Under the pieces are notes generated by a model. It was not told the origin of the DNA, did no database searches, and worked only from the letters and a program-made list of their open reading frames with translations. This document shows, one piece after another, positions 57,769 to 64,000 of a stretch of DNA of 64,000 nucleotides; the first letter of the stretch is position 1; every line of letters starts with the position of its first letter. The position numbers and the translations under genes were made by a program. Source of the stretch: Archangium violaceum Cb vi76 (lineage in GTDB: Bacteria > Myxococcota > Myxococcia > Myxococcales > Myxococcaceae); NCBI RefSeq assembly GCF_000733295.1, contig NZ_JPMI01000388.1:1-64000 (forward strand), given 5' to 3'.

Positions 57769-58539
57769 CTACCGCCCCCCGAGCGCCGCGAGCGTCTTCG
57801 TCTCAACGTCGTAACCCCCGGGCGCGCTGAGCGAGAACGTCTCCGCGGGCAGGGCCGGGTTGAGCTCCACGCGCGTCAGGGACGTCTCGGCCACCTGCTG
57901 TCCGCCGCCCCACTGTGTCAGCCGTCTGGGAACGCACAGGCCGAGAGCCTGCTCGCAGTGCTCCTCCTCCACGCGCAGCTCCGCCGTGTCCCCACCGCTC
58001 CGGGTGCGCTTGCCCAGGAAGTCCATGGCCGGCCAGCGCAGCACGTACGTCACCTCCACGTCCGTGCTCGCGGGCTTCACCGTCAGCTCCACCGCCTCGG
58101 GGCCCTTCGGGTGTTGCGTCCGGCGCGCGCTCACCCCCTGGCCCGGCAGCAGCGGTACGCGGAAGCCCTCGGGGGCGAAGGGCGCGAAGAGCCCCGTGAG
58201 CACGCCCGCCCGCTCCTCGGGCCCCAGCCCTCCGTCATAGGTGCGGAACTTCCTCGCCGCGTCGTCGCGCTCGAAGAGGTGCTCCCCGTCCCAGGCGAAG
58301 GCCCGCACGGCCGGCGTGCCCAGCGTCCCCAACATCTTCCGCGGGGCCCGGTAGGCGAACTGGAAGTCCATCGTCTGGCCCGCCTCGCGCGCGGTGCCCG
58401 CCAGCGCGTAGCTGGTGAGCTTGCCGTCGCGCGCGGCCAGGCGCTGCCGGGCATCGGCGAGCAGGGTGGACGAGTCGTCACCCCGGCGGCAGCCGGCGAG
58501 GACGAGCAGGAGCAGGGGCAGGTGACGGGCGGCGGACAT
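57769..58539 (-). CDS. Lipoprotein with LolA/LolB-like fold
   Basis: 256 residues from ATG 58539. Lipobox LVLAGC (Cys17). The rest suggests an incomplete beta-barrel of the LolA-like type: DGKLTSYALAGTAREAG, DFQFAYRAPRKMLGTL, VRAFAWDGEHLFERD and VTYVLRWPAMDFLGKR. These are alternating strands that bind lipid acyl chains in known members. It may carry or sense lipids at the outer membrane. A strong terminator lies directly upstream, so it is transcribed separately from the small lipoprotein gene. Confidence 0.65.
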   Translation of the reverse strand: MSAARHLPLLLLVLAGCRRGDDSSTLLADARQRLAARDGKLTSYALAGTAREAGQTMDFQFAYRAPRKMLGTLGTPAVRAFAWDGEHLFERDDAARKFRTYDGGLGPEERAGVLTGLFAPFAPEGFRVPLLPGQGVSARRTQHPKGPEAVELTVKPASTDVEVTYVLRWPAMDFLGKRTRSGGDTAELRVEEEHCEQALGLCVPRRLTQWGGGQQVAETSLTRVELNPALPAETFSLSAPGGYDVETKTLAALGGR

Positions 58540-58546
58540 GAGCGCT

Positions 58547-58584
58547 GAAAAAGCAGAAGGCCCCGCTGTCGCCAGGGGGCCTTC
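58547..58584 (-). terminator. Rho-independent terminator after the small lipoprotein gene
   Basis: On the minus strand GAAGGCCCC pairs with GGGGCCTTC across 11 bases and is followed by TGCTTTTTC. It ends the gene at 58614-58964 and lies just before the start of the LolA-like gene. Confidence 0.8.
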
Positions 58585-58613
58585 ACACACTACGTGCAAA
58601 CGGTGGGGACTGA

Positions 58614-58964
58614 CTACTTCACCGCCACGCCAGTGGCCTGGGACATCGGGAAGCCGATGATGGTGCCGGTGAGGGCGAAGATGCCGTGACGCGGCGTGGT
58701 GCCGGCGCCCAGCAGCTGGATCTTGTTGCCGCCCATGGCCTTGGCCTCGGCCACCAGGAGCTTGTTCACCACGGTGTCCAGGTCGCTCTGAACCAGGTCG
58801 ATCACGTGGAAGATGGCGGTCAGACCGAGCGCGGTGCCCTGGATGACGGCGATGGGCTCGCCACCGGCGGCGGACACCTCGTTGCCCGAGACCACCGCGG
58901 TCTCCACGCTCGTGCACGCCACCAGGCTGCTCGCCAGAATCGCCGAAACAATCGCCTTCTTCAT
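58614..58964 (-). CDS. Small lipoprotein of unknown function
   Basis: 116 residues. Signal and lipobox KKAIVSAILASSLVAC (Cys17). The mature part is rather hydrophobic and helical (QGTALGLTAIFHVIDLVQSD, VVNKLLVAEAKAMGGNKIQL). The end, GIFALTGTIIGFPMSQATGVAV, suggests a glycine-rich beta or helix pair. GGNKIQLLGAG resembles small TRL-like or YajI-type outer-membrane lipoproteins, a weak resemblance. It is followed by a strong terminator and is likely monocistronic. Confidence 0.7.
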   Translation of the reverse strand: MKKAIVSAILASSLVACTSVETAVVSGNEVSAAGGEPIAVIQGTALGLTAIFHVIDLVQSDLDTVVNKLLVAEAKAMGGNKIQLLGAGTTPRHGIFALTGTIIGFPMSQATGVAVK

Positions 58965-59151
58965 TGGGTGCTTCCCTCCGGTTGGACGCTGGGGCGCGCT
59001 GACCATCCGATGGACCAGGCCCCCAACAGGTCGATGGGTTCTCAAGCTGCCGGGCCGTCGTAGCAAAGGCGCCTTTCAAGTCAAGCAATGGATCTCGGGG
59101 GGCCGGGCCGCATTGAAATACCGGCCAGCCGTGGCTACCCCCTTCCATTCC

Positions 59152-60135
59152 ATGGAGAGCGCCCCCGCCCGAGTCGTCAACCGCCCGTGGTTGCACCTGC
59201 TGCTCTTCGTGCTGACCCTCGGCACCACCTCGCTCACCTTCGACAGCCTCTTCCTCGGGGCATCGCTGCCGTGGAGCGCCCGCCTCACCGAGGCGCTGAC
59301 CTTCAGTGTCGCGCTGTTGACCATTCTCGGGGCGCACGAGATGGGGCACTACGTGCTGGCGCGCCTGCACGGCGTGGACGCGTCGCTGCCCTACTTCATC
59401 CCCCTGCCGTACCTCGGGGTGGGCACCCTGGGGGCCGTCATCCGCATCCGCGGCCGCATCCCCACCCGCAACGCCCTGGTGGACATCGGCGCCGCCGGGC
59501 CCCTGGCCGGCCTGCTCGTGGCCCTGCCCTTCCTCCTCTGGGGCCTGGCCCATTCACCCGTGGTGGAGGTGCCCGAGGTGTCCAGCTCCTTCCCGGGCCG
59601 CACCTCCCTCTGGAGCCTGGGCGGGGACTTCCTCCAGTGGCTCCAGGTGAAGCTCTCCCTGGCCCCGGCCTCCCCGGCCCACGAGGCCCTCCCCCAGCAC
59701 GCCCTGCTGATTTTCGGGGACGGGCCGCTGATGAAGGGGCTGAAGTGGCTCGTCGTGGGGCCGCTGCCCCCCGGCAAGGCCCTCCAGGAGCACCCGGTGG
59801 TGATTGCCGCCTGGTTCGGCCTGCTGGTGACGCTGCTGAACCTCGTCCCGGTGGGACAGTTCGATGGTGGACACCTCTCCTACGCCCTCTGGGGCCCGCA
59901 CGCCCGGTGGATAGGCAAGCTCATGGCCCTGGTGCTGCTTTTCCTCACCCTGTTCTACACGGTCACCTGGGGGCCCTGGTTCCTGGTGGCCACCAAGGTG
60001 GTGGGATTCGGTCACCCGGAGGTGACCCGACCAGCCGAGCCTTTGGGACTCGGGCGGAAGCTGGTCTGCGCGGTATGCTTCCTCGCGCTGGCGGGGTGTG
60101 CCATGCCCGTGCCCATCCGAATGGAGATCTGGTGA
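59152..60135 (+). CDS. Site-2-protease family membrane metallopeptidase (M50)
   Basis: 327 residues. The zinc-binding helix reads LLTILGAHEMGHYVLARLHG (HExxH) and the third-ligand segment is VPVGQFDGGHLSYAL (Asp-Gly-Gly-His, typical of the FtsH-associated/M50B group). Six or seven helices in all. A cytoplasmic-side loop contains GVGTLGAVIRIRGRI. It should cleave a single-pass membrane protein, such as an anti-sigma factor. Its stop overlaps the next start (GTGA), so it is translated together with the zinc-ribbon membrane protein. Confidence 0.92.
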   Translation: MESAPARVVNRPWLHLLLFVLTLGTTSLTFDSLFLGASLPWSARLTEALTFSVALLTILGAHEMGHYVLARLHGVDASLPYFIPLPYLGVGTLGAVIRIRGRIPTRNALVDIGAAGPLAGLLVALPFLLWGLAHSPVVEVPEVSSSFPGRTSLWSLGGDFLQWLQVKLSLAPASPAHEALPQHALLIFGDGPLMKGLKWLVVGPLPPGKALQEHPVVIAAWFGLLVTLLNLVPVGQFDGGHLSYALWGPHARWIGKLMALVLLFLTLFYTVTWGPWFLVATKVVGFGHPEVTRPAEPLGLGRKLVCAVCFLALAGCAMPVPIRMEIW

Positions 60136-61334
60136 AGTACTTCTGCGAGGCTTGCGAGCGGCTCGTTCCACCGGCGTCGTTCCGGATGGAGGACGGTCTG
60201 CTCGTGGTCAAATGCTCGCGCTGCAAGGTGGAGATGCGCAGCGTGCCCGAGCAGGTGTTGGAGCCAGGCGCCGAGCTCCCCTCCAAGCCGGCGAAGAAGT
60301 CGAAGGCGTCCAAGTCGTCGGAGACGCCGGAGCCCGTCATCATGCTCGGCCAGAGCGAGGCCGAGCCGGACCCCATCGAGAACGAGCCGACCCGGCGCGT
60401 CGCGGTGCCGGCGGAGATCCTCGCGGCCATCGAGGCGGAGGCGCGGGAGACGCGGCGCAAGTCGAAGGAGTCCGAGCCGGCGAAGACGCCCGTGCCGGTG
60501 GCGGCCGAGCCGGCGAAGACGCCGGCGCCCACGCCGGTGGTCCTCAAGCCGCAGGTGCCCGAGCCGGTGGTGACGAAGTTCCAGGCCCCCGAGCCGGTGG
60601 CGGCGAAGGCACCGGCCGCCGAGCCGGTGGCGGCCAAGAGCCAGGCGCCCCGGCTGGCGATGTCGGAGGCCGCGGCGGCGTCCAACCTGATGGTGCTGCG
60701 GCTCTCGGAGGTGCAGTCGCGCGGTGGGGGCGAGTCCACGCCCGCGCCCGTGGACCCGGAGCCCGCGGCGGCCAAGGCCCCGGGCGTCCAGCTGCGCGTG
60801 GTGCAGGACACCCCCGCGCCCGCCGCTCCGTCCTCCCCGGCGCTGTCGTCCCCGTCCTCGGACGACCCCTTCATGCCGCCGGCGGGCTTCTGCCCCAAGT
60901 GCATCGGCCCGAAGAAGGACGGCGCGACGGTGTGCCCCTTCTGCGGCCTGGACTACGCGCGCTTCCGGCCCGAGGAGTCCCGGCCCTCGGGGGCGGTGGC
61001 CTCCACGTGGTTGGGCGTGGTGGAGCTGTGGGAGAGCAAGGGCGCGCACGACAAGGTGCTGGCGCTGTCCTCGGAGCGCGGGGAACTCGCCGCGCTGGGC
61101 CGCCTGTACCGCATCCGCCTGGCCCGCAACCCCGAGGACGCCATGGCGAAGCGGGGGCGCGAGGAGGTGCTGCGGCTGGCGGCGGCCAGCTCCACCTTCA
61201 TGGCCACGCCTCCGCCGGACAAGCGCGCGAAGGTGAAGACGGCGGGCCTGGCCGTGCTCTTCCTGCTGCTGATGGCGGCGGCGATGGTGATTGGCGCCCA
61301 GGTGAAGCGGATGCTGACGGCGGGAGCGCCGTAG
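60132..61334 (+). CDS. Single-helix membrane protein with two zinc ribbons
   Basis: 400 residues from the GTG at 60132, overlapping the site-2-protease stop. The first ribbon is at the N-terminus (CEACERLVPP, then CSRCKVEM). A low-complexity Ala/Pro/Glu/Lys stretch of about 200 residues follows with repeats of the AEPAKTP and PEPVAAK type. A second ribbon lies near 256-275 (CPKCIGPKKDG, CPFCGLDYARF), then a helical segment. The C-terminal helix LAVLFLLLMAAAMVIGAQV is the only membrane span. It may be the substrate or cofactor of the preceding protease, since it is a tail-anchored single-pass protein. No known family. Confidence 0.7.
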   Translation: MKYFCEACERLVPPASFRMEDGLLVVKCSRCKVEMRSVPEQVLEPGAELPSKPAKKSKASKSSETPEPVIMLGQSEAEPDPIENEPTRRVAVPAEILAAIEAEARETRRKSKESEPAKTPVPVAAEPAKTPAPTPVVLKPQVPEPVVTKFQAPEPVAAKAPAAEPVAAKSQAPRLAMSEAAAASNLMVLRLSEVQSRGGGESTPAPVDPEPAAAKAPGVQLRVVQDTPAPAAPSSPALSSPSSDDPFMPPAGFCPKCIGPKKDGATVCPFCGLDYARFRPEESRPSGAVASTWLGVVELWESKGAHDKVLALSSERGELAALGRLYRIRLARNPEDAMAKRGREEVLRLAAASSTFMATPPPDKRAKVKTAGLAVLFLLLMAAAMVIGAQVKRMLTAGAP

Positions 61335-61338
61335 GGCG

Positions 61339-62664
61339 GTGCGGGACGCGCAGGCCATCAACCTCTCCTGGCTGCTGCGCCTGCGCTGGGGCGCCGTCGT
61401 GGGGCAGGCGGCCATCATCCTGGGAGCGCACTTCGGACTGGGGATGACGCAGCGGCTGGTGCCGCTGTTCGCCACCATCGCCGTGGCGGCGGCGAGCAAC
61501 GCGGCGTTGGGGCTGTGGGCCCGGCGCGAGCGCCCCATCCGCGAGCGGCTGCTGTGGGCGGTGATGGCGCTGGACGTGGTGCTGCTCACGGTGCTGCTGG
61601 ACTTGAGCGGAGGCCCCTTCAATCCCTTCAGCGCGCTGTACCTGGTGCACATCGCGCTGGCGGCGGTGGTGTTGCGCGCGGGGTGGACGTGGGCGCTGAC
61701 GGGGCTGGCCATCTCGAGCTTCGGCGCGCTCTTCGTGGACCACCTGTGGTTCCCCAGCGAGGGGAGCGAGCAGGCCTCGGCGCACCACCACATCCATGAC
61801 GTGCGGATGCACCTGGAGGGGATGTGGGCGGCCTTCGCGCTGGCGGCGGGCTTCATCGTCTACTTCGTGCAGCGGGTGACGCGGGCGCTGGCCGCGCGCG
61901 AGGCGGAGCTGGTGGATGCCCGGACGGCGGCGGCGCGCCACGAGAAGCTGACGGCGCTGGGCACGCTGGCGGCCGGGGCGGCGCACGAGCTGTCCACGCC
62001 GCTGTCCACCATCGCGGTGGCGGCGCGGGAGCTGGAGCGGCAGTTGACGCGCCAGGGCTCGGAGGCGGGCACGCTCGAGGACGTGCAGCTCATCCGCCAG
62101 CAGGTGGCGCGCTGCCGGGACATCCTGACGCAGATGACGCTGGACGCGGGGGCGAGCCAGGGTGAGTCCATGGTGGAGCTGGCGCCCGCGTCCCTGGTGG
62201 AGGAGGCGCTGGAGGGGCTGCCGGGCCGGGAGCGGGTGCGGACGGAGCTGGACGCCCGGACGCGGGAGGAGCGGGAGCTCGTTCCGGCGCACGCCTTCGC
62301 CCGCGCCATTCGCGGCGTGGTGAAGAACGCGCTGCAGGCCTCGGGGCCAGGGGCGCCGGTGCGGCTGGGGCTGGTGCGCGAGGCGGCGGGGTGGCGGCTG
62401 ACGGTGGAGGACTCGGGCGAGGGGATGCCGGCGGAGGTGCTGGCTCGGGCGGGCGAGCCCTTCTTCACCACCAAGGCGCCGGGAGAGGGCATGGGGCTGG
62501 GGCTCTTCCTCACGCGCGCGGTGTTGGAGCAGTTGGGCGGAGGGCTGGTGCTGCGCTCCACGCCCGGCCAGGGGACGACGGTGGTGCTGACGTGGCCCGC
62601 GGGGGGCCTGCGACAATCCGCCGCGTTGCCTGCGGGGACGTCCCGGGTGAAGCCAGGGGCATGA
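61339..62664 (+). CDS. regB: RegB/PrrB/ActS-type redox-sensing histidine kinase
   Basis: 441 residues, four bases after the zinc-ribbon gene. Six helices lead, containing GGPFNPF at 91-97, the heptapeptide GGxxNPF that binds ubiquinone in RegB. The dimerisation/phosphoacceptor region is AAGAAHELSTPLSTIAV, with His216. Cys259 in QQVARCRDIL corresponds to the redox-active Cys of RegB. The ATP-binding domain shows VVKNALQAS, DSGEGMP, FFTTKAPGEGMGLGLFL. It senses the quinone pool and phosphorylates the regulator encoded next, with which it overlaps by four bases. Confidence 0.92.
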   Translation: MRDAQAINLSWLLRLRWGAVVGQAAIILGAHFGLGMTQRLVPLFATIAVAAASNAALGLWARRERPIRERLLWAVMALDVVLLTVLLDLSGGPFNPFSALYLVHIALAAVVLRAGWTWALTGLAISSFGALFVDHLWFPSEGSEQASAHHHIHDVRMHLEGMWAAFALAAGFIVYFVQRVTRALAAREAELVDARTAAARHEKLTALGTLAAGAAHELSTPLSTIAVAARELERQLTRQGSEAGTLEDVQLIRQQVARCRDILTQMTLDAGASQGESMVELAPASLVEEALEGLPGRERVRTELDARTREERELVPAHAFARAIRGVVKNALQASGPGAPVRLGLVREAAGWRLTVEDSGEGMPAEVLARAGEPFFTTKAPGEGMGLGLFLTRAVLEQLGGGLVLRSTPGQGTTVVLTWPAGGLRQSAALPAGTSRVKPGA

Positions 62665-63224
62665 CGAGCCCGACGAGCCCGACGCCCGGTCATGCGCCGA
62701 CCCTGCTGCTGGTGGACGACGAGGCGGTGTTCCGCGAGCGGCTGGCGCGGGCCTTCCGCGAGCGTGGCTTCGAGGTGAGCACCGCGGGCTCGTATGACGA
62801 GGCGCTGGCGCTGGCCACGAAGGACTCGCCGGAGCTGGCGGTGGTGGACTTGAAGATGCCGGGGCGGGGCGGGCTGGAGCTGGTGCGGGCGCTGCACGCG
62901 TTGGATGCGTCCACGCGCATCATCGTGCTCACGGGCTATGGGAGCATCGCCACGGCGGTGGAGGCGGTGAAGCTGGGGGCGTTCAACTACCTGCCGAAGC
63001 CGGCGGACGTGGACGACCTGTTGCTGGCCTTCACGAGGGGCCCGGGCGAGGCGGCGCAGGTGACGGAGGACTTCCAGCCGCCGACGCTGGCGCGAGCGGA
63101 GTGGGAGCACATCCAGCGGGTGCTGACGGACTGTGGCGGCAACATCTCCGAGGCGGCGAGGCGGCTGGGCCTGCACCGGCGCTCGTTGCAGCGAAAACTG
63201 CAGAAGTACCCGCCCGCGCAGTAG
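62661..63224 (+). CDS. regA: RegA/PrrA/ActR-type response regulator
   Basis: 187 residues, start overlapping the kinase stop (ATGA). The receiver domain (13-125) has DD at 19-20, phosphoacceptor Asp63 (VVDLKMPG), Thr in VLTGYGSI and Lys in LPKPADVDD. The C-terminal Fis-type helix-turn-helix (ISEAARRLGLHRRSLQRKLQ) is nearly the RegA recognition helix. With RegB it forms a redox-responsive pair that, in other bacteria, controls respiration, carbon fixation and nitrogen metabolism. Followed by REP copy 5. Confidence 0.92.
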   Translation: MTSPTSPTPGHAPTLLLVDDEAVFRERLARAFRERGFEVSTAGSYDEALALATKDSPELAVVDLKMPGRGGLELVRALHALDASTRIIVLTGYGSIATAVEAVKLGAFNYLPKPADVDDLLLAFTRGPGEAAQVTEDFQPPTLARAEWEHIQRVLTDCGGNISEAARRLGLHRRSLQRKLQKYPPAQ

Positions 63225-63267
63225 GGACAATGCAGTGGGACGAGACGAAGTCCTGGGGCGCGGATAT

Positions 63268-63303
63268 TCCCTCGCCCTCCGGGAGAGGGACGGGGTGAGG
63301 GTG
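63268..63303 (+). repeat. REP-like palindromic repeat, copy 5
   Basis: CCCTCGCCCTCCGGGAGAGGG, then ACGGGGTGAGGG, 43 bases after the response-regulator stop and in its direction. Weaker stem than the others because of changes in the left arm. The rest of the gap to 63508 shows no other signal. Confidence 0.65.
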
Positions 63304-63507
63304 CCACGGTCCCTGGGTTGAACCCCGCGCCAGATCCGCAGTTCTGTCTCCCCTGTCGCGCTCTGAACCCCGGAGTCTTCTTCCCATCTTGAAGCGTTGG
63401 GAATGCAACCTCCGGTCGAGGAGTCCCCTCGCCTTTGCCGGGGCTCCAAAGCTCTCCTGCGATCTGGCTCCCTCCAACTCCCTTCAGGCCGCAGGAGCGT
63501 CTCTGTC

Positions 63508-64000
63508 ATGTCGCTCGCCCGTTATCTGGCGCTCGTCGTCGTGCTCTTGGGCTTTCGCGTATTCGCGCAACCAGCTCCCGCGTTCGACAAGAAGGGCCTG
63601 GATGGCAGTCGCTACATGCTCTCCTCGCTGTCCGGGAAGATCGTCGTCCTGAATTTCTGGTTCAAGGACTGCGGCGCATGCCGTTACGAGCGCAAGGCGC
63701 TCAACAGCGTTGTTGGCAGGTACCAGCCGGTCGGTGACGTGGTGTTCATCGGTTTCTCCCTCGACGACAGGGACGAGCTGAAGGCGTTTCTCCGGAAGAA
63801 TCCATTCCGGTATGCCGTCGTCCCTGACGCCCATGATGTCGCCTTGGACTACGGCGTCTCCGGGTACCCGACGCACGTGATCATCGGCCGCGATGGAGAG
63901 ATCGCGGAGCGCTGGACGGGCGCGAACGATGCATTCGAGCGCCTTACCGCGGCGATTGACACATTGAGGGAGCAGGGGGAACCGGCACCCGACGCGTCCT
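63508..64000 (+). CDS. TlpA-like thioredoxin-fold protein, cut by the window end
   Basis: 164 residues are visible from ATG 63508, with GCAGGAGCG upstream; the end lies outside. Signal sequence (LALVVVLLGFRVFAQ). The thioredoxin-type fold reads KIVVLNFWFKDCGACRYERK, with active-site Cys-Gly-Ala-Cys, then VVFIGFSLDDRDELKAF and the cis-Pro segment GYPTHVIIGRDGEI. Typical of periplasmic TlpA/ResA-type oxidoreductases, which reduce disulfides in apocytochromes or other proteins. The Lys-Asp before the first Cys is close to TlpA. Confidence 0.85.
   Translation, partial: MSLARYLALVVVLLGFRVFAQPAPAFDKKGLDGSRYMLSSLSGKIVVLNFWFKDCGACRYERKALNSVVGRYQPVGDVVFIGFSLDDRDELKAFLRKNPFRYAVVPDAHDVALDYGVSGYPTHVIIGRDGEIAERWTGANDAFERLTAAIDTLREQGEPAPDAS

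Overview
The window is about 64 kb of very GC-rich DNA (roughly 70%) with dense, short-spaced genes. Its content points to a fruiting myxobacterium of the Cystobacterineae type (Archangium, Cystobacter, Myxococcus or a relative). The signs are the end of a DUF2381 (TIGR02268) paralogue, a Myxococcales-family-1 sigma factor, an ADYC-domain protein, an eukaryotic-like Ser/Thr kinase fused to STAND and sulfatase-modifying-factor domains, and many secreted lipoproteins. No rRNA, tRNA, CRISPR array or intact insertion sequence was seen. The genus is inferred from gene families only.

Layout. 1-3431: the end of a DUF2381 gene, then a minus-strand group (a possible glycine-zipper effector with a small membrane partner, and an alpha/beta hydrolase). 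3479-6065: a DUF3467 protein, a secreted protein, coproporphyrinogen oxidase hemF and a pilin-like anchored protein. 6101-8475: an SMR exporter, then an ECF sigma, zinc anti-sigma and secreted-protein operon, separated by a 22-bp perfect palindrome. 8482-13989: a V4R-like protein, a small basic protein behind a sigma54-type promoter, a beta-barrel protein, a UBP zinc-finger remnant and membrane proteins. 14014-16724: a CPA1-type cation/proton antiporter overlapping a TrkA-N/cyclic-nucleotide-binding regulator. 16891-26703: secreted and periplasmic enzymes (glycosidase-like lipoprotein, sugar dehydrogenase, gluzincin, PhoD phosphatase), an acyltransferase-like protein without its catalytic histidine, and a large carboxypeptidase-regulatory-repeat protein.

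27231-37829 is the most unusual part. A 1319-residue kinase-nSTAND-PEGA-FGE protein is divergent from a Sig-70_gmx1 sigma factor. Next come an ADYC protein, a cysteine-switch matrix metalloproteinase with a lectin tail, and an exported TPR-CHAT (caspase-like) protease. This set resembles bacterial signalling or conflict cassettes that combine STAND, FGE and CHAT modules. About 1 kb of decayed DNA follows (37830-38830): a remnant of an FGE-domain gene, short inverted repeats, an ankyrin fragment and a 138-bp imperfect palindrome.

38841-64000 returns to more ordinary content: sterol desaturase-like protein and Crp/Fnr regulator, DUF2314 protein, glutamine synthetase, EamA exporter, M15-like and TPR secreted proteins, hrcA, a secreted ribonuclease/deoxyribonuclease-like lipoprotein, a 961-residue repeat protein with a PDZ end, a DAG-kinase-like lipid kinase, a five-EF-hand lipoprotein, a HAD phosphatase, a LolA-like lipoprotein, and a tightly coupled run of site-2 protease, zinc-ribbon membrane protein, RegB-type redox kinase and RegA-type regulator. 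A TlpA-like thioredoxin is cut by the window end.

Five copies of one palindromic repeat (CTCTCCC, GGGAGAGGG, then GGGGTGAGGG) lie just after genes. All five point in the direction of transcription of the gene they follow.
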